Shown: positions 47,400 to 58,900 of the stretch, piece after piece
Numbering within the stretch: position 1 is the first letter of the stretch
Layout: every line of letters begins with the position of its first letter
Assembly: GCF_019399895.1 (NCBI RefSeq)
Contig: NC_091869.1
Location: 8,432,001 to 8,496,000, forward strand
Direction: 5' to 3'
From: Cardiocondyla obscurior
Lineage: Eukaryota; Arthropoda; Insecta; Hymenoptera; Formicidae
Length of the DNA stretch: 64,000 nt
Position numbers and translations under genes: made by a program
The notes under the pieces: generated by a model
The model's input: only the letters and a program-made list of their open reading frames with translations
What the model was told of the DNA's origin: nothing
Database searches by the model: none

Positions 47400-49938
47400 G
47401 TGCATGGTTTGTTCTAATTTAAAGTAAAAATTGCCGTTGAGATTTCGATGCTTTATCATGAAATACGGCTGCGATGCGGGATTAATATCACCGACTGCTG
47501 CCCAGATTATCGCGTATCATTAAATATTTCATGCGCACGAGAAACAAATACGGGTATATCCACCTTAGCGAGCCACCCTTCATTCGAAATATCGTCATCC
47601 GAAGCACGGGGAGTCGCAAACACCAGAAGCAAACATAATATGACGAACGCTTCGGGCTACGCGAGGAGCAAACCTCTTCTCTTACAGTTATTTCTGCGTT
47701 GACATCTGATCCGCGGCAGAGTCACGACGGGCTGATCCTTTGTAAAGCAACCCTCGAGTCAAAACTGATCGTCGTAGCGTAAAAAGTGCGGGGACGTTAT
47801 TGAAGAAAGGTATAAATTAATTTAAAAAAAAAAAATTAAAAAAAAAAAATAATTATATATATTATATATAGCAGAAATTTTCGATAAAAATCTCAGTAGT
47901 CCCGCGTTTATAATCGGCCAAGATCCGACAGGATTAGATTTTGGCGCGCGAAAGGAATTGCACGGCCGGCTGATCTCGTTGCCGGGCTGTCGATAGCGGT
48001 GCTTCATTTTTCATCCGGCTAACCGAATTTGTCGAACTCGGACCTGCGCCAAGGGTAGGATCTAATTTCAGGGCCATTCCGATGGATACGAGCTTTCCAC
48101 CCTCGTCGGCCGATAGTCGTGAACTATCATTTGTACGAATTACATCGCCATCCCTCCCTGCATCGTCGATCGTTTATTATTATTAGCTTCAACGTGTAAC
48201 TTGTAATAGTTTCGTTATACCTCCCGCAAAAGGAAGGGGGGAAAAAAAAAAAATACAAGAACGAAGCGGACGTCTCGCGTCGCACTTTTATTTCAACGCC
48301 TTTCGAAACTTAGACACGGACGTTGCGTAATCGGGAAAGATCGTTGTCTTTGATTCGCGTATGGCATTAATTCGCTTAAGCAAGAGCTGCGTGTATCCGG
48401 TAATTAGCACGCCGGAGAGACGGAAATGGTTGCGGCGAGTCTCGCTGGCTGGACCGCGTCAAAAGAATCGACGGAATAATTACGTCAGGCGGTCGGGCCG
48501 CTTCTAATCTTTCCGGCGGGAGCTTTCATCTTCAGGTGGCGCGAGGAGACCTCGGGTGTCCCGCTGATAGGGTTCGAGCTTGTTCCGATAGCGGGCGGAG
48601 ACGGCAAGGGGTAGGCGCGCGGTGCGATGGAAATTATACATACATAAGAGAAGCGGAAGGTGAGAGACTGGTACGTTAAAGAAATTAGAGAGATAATTCC
48701 TCGGACGAATACCCAATTTACCCTTTCGTTCGTAGCGAGCGCCCTGGCCTTATTATCTAAAGTGCTCGGCCGGCGAGAGAGGGTGGCGAAAAAAAAAGAA
48801 AATAAAAAAAAGAAAAAAAAGAGAGAAAGAAAAAAAAGAACACCCTCTCCTAACGGGGAAGGCGGAGGGTCGGGCGGGGCTGGCGGCGGCAGCTTGGAAG
48901 GACAAAAAGTACTAAAGTACACCTCTGACCTTCTCTTGGCGTCGCGCTATCCGGAACTCAGGGGACGCCCGGAAAACTTTTTTCGGCTCTCTTATAATTT
49001 ATTTATGGCTAAGATATTTTTCTCGGAGCTTCAACACCTTCGTCAGCGCGGCGAGCGGACGTGCGAGCGCTTGCTTAAACGGTTCGCCGTATTTCATCCG
49101 CGATTGCATCGTTCTTTTTTTTTCTTTCTTTTCTTTTTCTATTGACACGTCCGGTTTTTTTTTTTTTCTTACCTTTAGTTATGTTCTTACAAGTTGCTTT
49201 AAGAAATTGATTGATCAAAAGGCGCACACAAGTTTTGCACTTCGAATAAAAATTGCGCTGCAAATGACCGATTCGGTTAATCTGTTAAACGAGGTCGCGT
49301 TCCCTCTCCCCCCCCTCCGGCATTTAAAAAACAGCTGTCGGGGTCTGTGTGAGGCGCACAAAAGCTCCGTTCGTTATCGCGATCGAAAGAACCGGCCAAT
49401 CAGCCCCCGCGGACTGTCCCGAAATGCATTTTCCCATATCCGGCGACTTGCTGGCGGCGGTTTTAGTGTCGCCGGACCTGTGTACGAACTACGCGCCACC
49501 GAGAGGACTAGTCTTTGTCGCTATTTTGGGGGAATGGACGCAGGGACGACGCGAATACGCTCGATCGATGAATCACTCAGTACGCTGTGACGTTGACGCG
49601 GCGCGTTGGCGCGAGGGAGACGGGGGCCGCGAGTTGCACGCCGGAACCGGCCGGAAAGAGGGGAACGACGGGGGGATTCCGCTCGCGCAGAGGGGCTGGA
49701 TGCACCCCGTCACGTATGTATATAACACGGCAGCTCACCGGTTGCGGGTGCAGCCTATGCAGGTGCGGGTGTATTAAAAAGCGGGGGTGGCTGCGGTCGC
49801 GTACCAATCACCCAACAGGGACGAGGGGGTGGCGGAGTTGTGGAACGAGAGACGGGCAACGGGGATCGGATAGAACGGCAACCGGACGATCAGGGGCAGT
49901 CACGGCACAGAGAGGGATCATATAGAAACGATTCGTAT

Positions 49939-49969
<31 letters not shown>

Positions 49970-51100
49970 AAGAGGACGAGAGCAAAGGGAGAAAGAAGAG
50001 AGAGAAAGAGAGAGCGAGAGAGTGCGTTCGAGCTCATGCAGTTTGCCGTGAAATTTTAATCGTGTCGTCATTGGGGTAGTTTGTTGCGATAACCCGACCA
50101 GCATAGACATATACGGATTTCGGGGTAGAAAGAAAAAAAGAGAGAAAGAGAGAGAACGAAGGGTGGAAAAACCGTACCGTCGCCGAACATAACCGTTCTT
50201 TTTTTTTATACTGGTTTTTCGTGCTGTTCGGGGGGACGGCACGCTGACCACATACTAAGCACGACACGCGTTTTCCCCGTTGCATTCATTAACGGCGCGA
50301 AAGTAAAAGTTGACTGAAATTTACACGCCCGGCGGGAACTCGGATATTTTCGGGCAGCTTGCGCAGGTCGCACGAACCGATTCTCTTATAGTTTTACGGG
50401 TTTTAAAGAAAATATTTAAAGCAGAAAAAAAAGGAAAAAAAAAAACCCGGCTGTCTTCGCGGTAAAGATAATCGTAATGCGAAGATGTCGCGAGTGATCG
50501 CGAGGCCGAAACGGGTTGACTTGCTGAAAAATGCGATGCTAGGACTGACTGGGGTGACGTGTCGACATTATTGCTCATTTGATCTGGCGCGCATCGGAAA
50601 ATAATGTAGAAAATTGTTTTGCGGTCTTTTTATCTCGATTTCGGAGCTGCTGGTCAGCGCGCGGGCCCGACGGGGCGCGCTTTGTCTGTTTTCCATCAAT
50701 CACACGGACCTTTTCACCGCGCGGATATCGAGCCTGCCCGTTTTTGCGTGCGGTGCATCCCGCTCGATTGCAATCGCGGCGAATTATTGAATCTGCTGCA
50801 TCTCGTCCGACCGGATTAGGTTGCACGCGTGGATCGTTCGATACACGTTTGCAATTTGTTCATTTTATCGCGAAGCATTGCGGGAGTATTTTAAACGTAA
50901 GATATTTTTAAGTAGCCAGACTCCCGGGGCGTTCATAAACATATATATATTTATATATAAAGAAAAAAATAAGATGCTTTATTTTAAATATAATTACTTT
51001 AATATAATTAGGCAATTCTGCACTTACCTAGCTGAAAATCACGTGCCCGCCAATTTACTTATCACGCAAGAGAGTAAATCGATATCGTGGAACGGATGAT
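47400..51100. other. Intergenic DNA with GA-rich simple repeats
   Basis: No recognisable gene. A-runs and T-runs at 47821-47860 and 49100-49170, an A/G-rich block at 48788-48840, a (GA)n run at 49939-49976 extending as a purine-rich block to about 50030, and AT-rich DNA at 50940-51010. Long serine/leucine frames on the minus strand across 49900-50250 come from the GA repeats. Confidence 0.6.
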
Positions 51101-51105
51101 ATTAC

Positions 51106-52193
51106 TTTATTTGATGACGTACTTAAACAATGAATGATTTTGATTAAGGCCAGTACTCGCGCATACATACAGCGTCGCCGAGACGACTCGTGGATCACGT
51201 AAACGATCATCGTATAATGACACTTTTTTTCTATGAATATCGATATCTTCGCGCCGCGAGAGCGGCGCCGTTCCGCGAAAAGAAAACGACGGCTTGTTAA
51301 GACGGGAATGTGAACTCGGGGCTGAAAACTTTTTTTCTTTTTTTTTTTTTTTTATATCGTGATATTTACAACGTGGGCTGTTCGCGATGTCACTTGCACC
51401 GTGGAGTCTCCAAATGTCATCTGCCACACGAGTATTACGGCACGGGAAATTTCGAAAGTGAAAGAGGCCGCGGGAGGACGCGCGTTTCGATTTAAGAAAC
51501 TCGCTTTATCGAGACGCACGCCTGTGTTTCTGTAGTATAATCGTGTAGTCGACGGAGACATTCAGAAAGTTAGAGTATTTTTAATTGGAATGACGAGAGG
51601 GTAGTGCGCTTAACGTTTACTTGAAACATTAACTTATGTAATAATCGGACGTCGTCGTATATATGTACATACTATATGCGAACGTAAACCCTGGTTAGTC
51701 CTCGAGTCCGTGTGAGTTCTTAGACGATACCGCGGCGGGCATACAAATGGATAAATAACGTCGACAAAAGAGCTCGTCCGAAAGTTTTCGATAATTAATT
51801 TCCAAGCAGACGATTATCGCATTACATTGCGCGAGGTGTTCGAGCACCCAACGGGCATGTTTCGCTTATCTCCCGGCAACTCGACGATGATGTTACGTCG
51901 CTTAGCATTGCTAAACTATCCTACAACATCGTGCAAGTTTCCCCTTTTCGAGTCGGTCTCAGATTATAGAGACGGGATTAATGAATATTCCGCCGATGTT
52001 TTTTTTTTTTTTTCCGGCGAAACAAGTTCTTTATCTGAAAGAAAAGTGCGTGATAAATTTATCTAGGTCGTTTCTTGATTCAATTCGAATTATTCGGGCG
52101 GCCGAATCTGTTTCTCGACCTGATCGTCGGAATCACCGGAATCGCCGCGCTTGAGTAATCGTTACTGCAGACCGAACGTACGGACTTTAATTT
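51106..52193 (-). other. Probable 3' UTR of gene 2
   Basis: Lies directly downstream of the gene 2 stop on the minus strand. TTTATT on the + strand at 51106-51111 reads AATAAA on the minus strand, giving a UTR of about 1.1 kb if used. No better signal was noticed closer to the stop. Transcript ends are not demonstrated. Confidence 0.3.
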
Positions 52194-52921
52194 TTAATAA
52201 GGTCGCCACACCTGTCTGGGCTTAGGGCTTCTCTCTCTCCGCGACCTGATGGCGTCTCTCTCGACATCGATCCCGTCCTCCTTTCGCCGCGTCGTCAAAT
52301 CCTGGCCGACGTTTTCCTTATCCTGGCCCTTTTTCGTGCTAAGATCGACCGTGCCTTCCAGGCGAATTTTTACAGTGAGGTCACCGCGACGGGCGATCTG
52401 ATCTTGATCGATTTGTAGGTCGGAGTCGTTCAGATTTTCTATACTTTGTCGGAGGTGAATCGGCGCTTCTTGAAAAGTTGCGTCCGTGGACGCGGCATCC
52501 TCCAAGTCGCTTCTGATCGGCGAAATCCTTGGGGAATCTTGCTCGGGTATGGACTCGTCGCTTCTGGTGCGGTCTCTATTCAGATCTTGATCGTTCTTAT
52601 CGTCGACTTCGATGCTATCGTCGGGACTGTCGAGTCCGGATCGGCGTAAAGCGCTCTGATCGTCTCCCCTCCGCTCTTCGTCTTTCGTGCTGCTCTCGGG
52701 GCTGTCGCTGCTGCTTCTGAGCTTCCTGAGTTCCTCCAGCCGGGCCTGATCTGGCCTCTGCAATCGCTGCTGTGCCATTCTTAGAGCCAAGGCGTGCCAC
52801 TCCGGCTCGAGGATGTACTGCTGCGTATGGTACAGAGGATTGTAGAGCCAGGAGGATTGCGGTAATAACGGCGCGAATATCGATCCGAAGATGGATCCCG
52901 TGGCACCCAGTAGATGAAGAC
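52194..52921 (-). CDS. Gene 2 terminal exon with charged tail and VWRPY
   Basis: 728 nt including the TAA stop. It begins LHLLGATGSIFGSIFAPLL, then a Trp/Tyr segment (SSWLYNPLYHTQQYIL), a helix-prone stretch rich in Leu, Arg, Gln and Glu (LALRMAQQRLQ... LEELRKL), about 150 residues dominated by Asp, Glu, Ser, Arg and Lys, and the terminal QVWRPY. The acceptor GTAACGCAG lies just above 52921. The charged, probably disordered tail contrasts with the Ser/Pro/Tyr-rich C-terminus of gene 1. Apart from VWRPY I see no motif in common with gene 1 in this exon. Confidence 0.93.
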
Positions 52922-55900
52922 CTGCGTTACAAATAACAATGTCAGTTTCTTCGGATAAGAAAATGTCGAGTCTACGGGCAAATCTCAAGTCGCGTGCAAA
53001 ATTTTTATTTTATTTATTTAATTTAATTTTCTTTTTTTTTTCTTTTTTTTCTTACTTTTTTTTTTCTTTTCTTTTTTTTACCTTGAAAATGTGAGTGATG
53101 TCCAGACGGACTAGACGTCGTTGTGGTGGTAGTCGATTCGGCGGGGGGCGTTGGCGCCGTCACGGAGGCTGTCGTTAACAAGCCCGGACCGGGGTTCCCG
53201 GGTGACGTTGTTGGTGTCACTTCTCTCACCGACACGCTGATAGGCCCCAGGTCGTTCCTCGACGATTCTTACGGACGTAACAAATTACACGCGTATTAAT
53301 AGTTTGGCAGAAACGCCGTGCCGCTTAAGCACGGTGTCGGCTAGCTCAGGCTTGACTTTCTCTTAATAAGAAATCTTTTTATTCCCGGCGAAAAGATAGT
53401 CGTGTGTTCTTTACCGGCGTTAGGTCCAGGCAGCCTCGGGGATCTCTGCTCGATGGCGTGGTGGAAGGGGTTGAAGGCCGACGCACCAACCGGCTGTGGA
53501 TGTGTGTGCGGGTGATGACCGGGAGGCGGTGGAAGACAGTGAGGCGGTAAAGATCCTCGAGGTAGCCCGCCCCATCCCTGGCCCGCTCCTTGCTCCAGAC
53601 CCAGGTGTTGCAATCCTGTGCAATCAAAGAAATGCAGATTACACGTTCCCGACTCTGTTTATTCGGCGCCTCCGCTGTCATCGCGCCGCGGTGACTCTTA
53701 TATCGTTCGAAAATATTTGCCGCGCGAGTTGCATTTAGTTTGTACGGAATTTATGCGCGTCCACGCCGGACGGCCACGTTGAATAATTTAAAGACGCTCA
53801 TGTTATCTTGATCGATTATTTGTATTAAAGAAATTTAATTACGAAGCGAGTCGCGATTTTACGGAACTGACTAACGCAAATTTCGACAACGCTATCTGAA
53901 AGTGACTGATACGATCGTTTTGTGACAAGATGTAACATATTTCTGGGCATCACGGGCGGCGTTGTATAATTTTTGGCAGGTAAACGATGATCGACTGACA
54001 GCTCGAGTCGCAGAAACGCATCCCTTTGACATAGCGGCGGTTTTTGACGTGGATGGACAGTTAAATTTATCCAACAGAGAACGCAGAGACGATCGATCAT
54101 CTTTTTTTCGATAATAGCCAATATCGCGTGGCCGCGCAAGCATGTGTTTGAATGCAATTAAATTTATGACATCAAAAAGTTCGCTTGAGGATGATTGGTC
54201 GGACAAAACCGACTGACATAAGTCGTACCGCTTCTCCTGCTGCGTATTTATTTATAAAACGACGATTTGACGTTCGCCGTTCCACGCGGACGCGCTTATC
54301 TCATTCATAAAAATTCCCCACGTCGAATAATTGCGAAGGAAAATTCTCCCCTTTTTGATTTTCCCGTTAATGAGCGAGTGGAGTAACGGGATTGATTTTC
54401 GGCACGTCTCGGCGCGAGAACGACGTAAGAAGCAAAGCGTCGCGATCATCAGCGCGATATCGGTTTTTTGAAGGACCTTGATCAATAACAGATTATGCCG
54501 TCATCTGTGCGGGGCAGTTTAAAAATTCCGTGAAGGCTGCCGCGAAGCCACCGTGCGCGACAGGGGGTAGGAGTCTCGGCGGGGTGGCAAACAGGGGAAA
54601 CTCACCCCCGACGGAGCGGGGAGAGTTGTCCGGTCACTGGCATGTGGGCGTGATCACCTCCACACGCGGGTCACCCCATTGGCTGCATTCGCACCCCCGT
54701 CGGTAACTCAGCGGTGGTTGGTGGGGCGCGAAAAAGCTCGGTAGGGGTCGTAGGGGTGATTTTTAAGCTCTTTTTAAGCCGCGCGCGCTCGCCAGGGAGA
54801 GGACACCGCTATCTCGCGTTCTACCACACCGGCGTGGCACACTGAACGGACTAGCCGTGCGAGAGCTCGTAGCCCTCCTGCTTTATGAGGGGGATTAAGA
54901 AAACGATAAGAGACGCGCGAAAGCACCGCTGCCACCGAGCTTATGGAGGCCAACGGACGGCTCCTGTCGGCGGGTGCATGAATAAGAACCGCTCCGGTAA
55001 GCCCTTTAGACACTTAGGTTCTTAGATGACGGACAATAAATCAGCTTCGCGATCGTTAATCGAGTCTAGATTTGCCATCTGCGAAATAATCTTTTTTTTA
55101 ATATTGTCAATAATTAATTTTAAAATGTCAAAGTTCGCATTGTTGCCTTGAAAATGATCAAACGTTTGTCTTACAAAATTAATTTGTACAAGGAAATATT
55201 ATCTGGCAATTATTATATACATATATACTTTTTATTTTTTTTTTTAATTTAATATTTGAAAGACATTTGATATTCTTTTTTTCTCGATGCTAAAAGGAGC
55301 TTTGTCAATTTCGTATGTGAGATAAGAACATCCGTGACATACATCGTTTTTACAGCGGGCGTAACATATTTTCAATTTAATAAACCCCGAAAATGCCGTG
55401 CACCCTCTTTCGACGGAGTTCGCGTGCCGGGCTGGGTTCGGCTGGCGGGCGATAATTCCGAAAACAAATGAAGACTAATGAGGGGTGGGCCCCGGCGAGA
55501 TCTGGGAAAGAGCGAGAGAGAAGGGCGCGGGAGACGCGATGCTGAAAGGGTTCAAGGAGCCGCCGCTACCCTTTAAGGGGTGAGAAATGTTAAGCTTAAA
55601 CGTTACGGCCCTAGGGTTAGTTGCCTTTGCGTGCGCCTTCCATCGGTGGGGGAGGGAGAAAGGGGGGCTTTAAGGGATGATGTATTATCGAGCAGCGTGC
55701 TCAAAATGTGCTACGTACTTTGGCCGCGCCGTTCCCGAGATGCGGTAATGTGACGTCACGTGTAATATGAGCTTTTAAGCGTAGCTTTATATACGTTTCG
55801 CCGCCGAGCCGCCCGCGAGGTGAAATTAAATTTGGTCACGTCGATTACAGAACTCGTTGGCGCGATTTCAAATTATTGTCTTTCTCTCGCAACTATTTCT

Positions 55901-58900
55901 ACGACAGCGCGACAGCTTTTTTACCACTCCAGTCTGAAAGTGAATCGTATCTTACGGATCGTGCCCGGGCGTCTGAACGTTTTTACGCGCACCTTTGCGG
56001 GGAACGAGATCTAAAAAGTGGCTTAAAGATATTAATTTGAAGATCGTCACGCAGCTGGCGAATAGGGAGGGAGAAGTCTTTCGTGCCCTCCGCCTTAAAC
56101 CTCCTTGATCTCACCACTCCGAGATACATAATAAATTAATTCGCGTATTTTCCTGTCTGTCTTATCTATTCAAATCTATGCAAAACAGGCGTTAAAAACG
56201 CCCTTCTTGCTGCTAAGGCGTTAACCCTTGCGGAGCTTGATCTCCTCCCCTTTCCACAACCTCCTTCGTTTCCTCTCTGTTACTCACCCCGGCTCGTTCG
56301 TTGTTCCTCTTTCCACCCCGCGTTCTATCCTCCAGCTACTGCTGGTTGGATGTCTTTGCACACCCACCCTTTGCGCCCGTTCTCATTATCGCGTCGCAGC
56401 AACCCCTAAAATGCCACCCTGGAAAGGTCCCTGGCACCGATCTAAGCTCTACGAGGAGATATTTCGAGAAAGGACGAGAAAATTGCTATCTCTCTCTCCC
56501 TTCCGCCCTATCTTTATTCCGCCGTCGCGAGATTTTCTCTTTGAAGTTGAGAAAGAGTGCAAAAATGACGGATCTTTTAAGAAATTGGCAATGCTCGGCG
56601 GCGCATAAATTTTCATTCTCGCCACTCATTATATGGTACTTCATGATTATATAAATTTCAATTTTAATGTCGCGCTGTCCCGTCATTAATTGTATAAGGA
56701 TTGATTCCACGGACGCGACACGAAAAGTTACATAATTATATCGAACCGCTTTAAAGAGTGATCGCGCGAAATGTAAACGTTAATTTTATTAACGTAGAAT
56801 ATTTTTTTTTTTAATTCAACAATTAGGATTTTGTTAAATATATATCTCGAGTTCAGTAAATCGAGCGTATCAGTCGCATCTTATAACGCCGTACAACAGA
56901 CGTAAAATAGAAACCGGATTGAGATAAATCGATTTTGAAATATATCGCGAGGCGCGATCGGATTTCTATCTCCGAGGTTCAGCGGATATTTTTAGCGATA
57001 GGAAAGGAGACGAGACCGTGGCTAGAGAAAGCGTCATTAGTTACCGTCGCTGCCAGAGGAAAGGTCCCGGTCGCCGGACCTGATTAAAAGACGGAACACC
57101 CCGAGACGCCCTTGCAAGACGCGTCGAGGGGGTGAAATGTGAGGCGAATTTAAAGGATCCGCAGTGATTCGACACGGGGGTGGACAGGAACAACCCTTAA
57201 AAAGGCTCCCTTTAAGGGCCGCACGCCCGAAGGGTTGCCGCCGCGCACGGTTTTCCCAGTATACGTGAAAGAGCCCTTTAAACGCGCTGCATCGTAAATC
57301 AGGCGCGACGGCGACCGAGTTCGAAGGAAGAATATAATCTGACGATCGTAGCGGACCACGGTGAAACTTGTTGCGATTAGGCCAATCCGGCAGTCAACAA
57401 GAGATCGGATTTACGATATTCGGCATATTTGCGCGTTTGCGTGAAATAAATATCCCGCGAGAATAAATCGATGCGAGGTTTGAATTCCGACTTATCGTAA
57501 TTATTCGTCGCGAATTATGTAGCCGGCGAGAAAAGGGAGATCCGCTTTAAAGAACGGCGTGAATTTACTGCAAAACGATCTAGAAGCGAAGCGACAGTTT
57601 TAAACTGAGCGTTCCTAACAATCTCCCCCAAATGAGGTAAAGGCCACCTTATTGAAACAGGGGTCGCGATTTTTCCGGTTCTCTCCTCGACCTTTCCGCC
57701 ATCTCCCGCCGCTCGCTCGTAGGCGGTTAATTGACACGGGAGAGCGGAAAGAGGGAGGGCAGATTGGGGCTGCACAAGCTGTTCTTGTTAACTCGAATCT
57801 TGGCACCTCGCGATTTTTCATCCCCTTAGCCCGGACTGACAAAGACGACAGGCGCGGCCTCTTGGGACGCGCGCGATCGGAGTATTATCGTGGACAATCT
57901 CGGCGACGATCTGCTGCGTGCAATATCTGTCATCGGATACATCAATTCTCCTCGAAAACCAGCGATTGTCTCTCCGAAGGCATCGTTTATCGTCTTTAAA
58001 TATTTTTTCTACGAAAAAGCCGAAATTTATTTATCTTTTTTAACTCTTTTTTTTTTTTTTTTATCTTTTTCGAAATATCAGAATAAAAATTCTCCGGTGA
58101 AAATAGAAAATGCGACGGGAAAATAGTACGCGTGCAATATAAAATTAATTATATCAAGAAAGTGAGCGATGCGTCATTTCGTTGAATTGAGATTGATGAA
58201 AAAGGAATTAGAAGCGATACCGGCGGCAGCGGAGAAGAAGAAAAGACGCGCCGTCGGTCCGTCGGACTCCGGCGTTCTCACGAAGCCCTTAGGGAGATCA
58301 TAAAACGCGTCCCTGCTGTCGAGGTAGGCCCGAACGAAATTTAATAACATCCCCCTAGTTACACCTCAATGGGCACCTTAACAACCCCGCGCGGCCAGCC
58401 ACTCGTCTCACACCCTCGATGGCGCTCTTCCCTTTCTCCTTATCAACCCTCCCGGCGTAGATATCTAATAAACCGCCTCTTGAGCGCCCTTACCTAGCCG
58501 GCGATATCGAAACCCGCCCCGACTGGACAGCTTTGAAAGTTCGAAAGGTGCTCGACTGACCGACCCTTCGCCGGACTGGACGGAGGCGCAACCTGTGTGC
58601 CGACTGGCGAACCCCTAGCGAAAGGGTTGCAAAAAAGCTCGCGGGCGCATCGCTCGAAATAAACCGATCGATATTCGTTGAGTGCCGTTTGCACCTAGCT
58701 GAAACAATGTAGGTGACCCAATTGCGCGCGGGGACAATTAATCGGCCGGCGTGCCGAAACCAAACGTCAATAATTCGCATCGCGTGGCTAATCGATTCTT
58801 TAACGTTGACGAAGAACCGCGGTTTCTTTCGACGAGGTTTGAGACCTTTCACGATTTTTTTCATTATTATTTCTTTTTTTTATTTTTATTACTTATTAAT

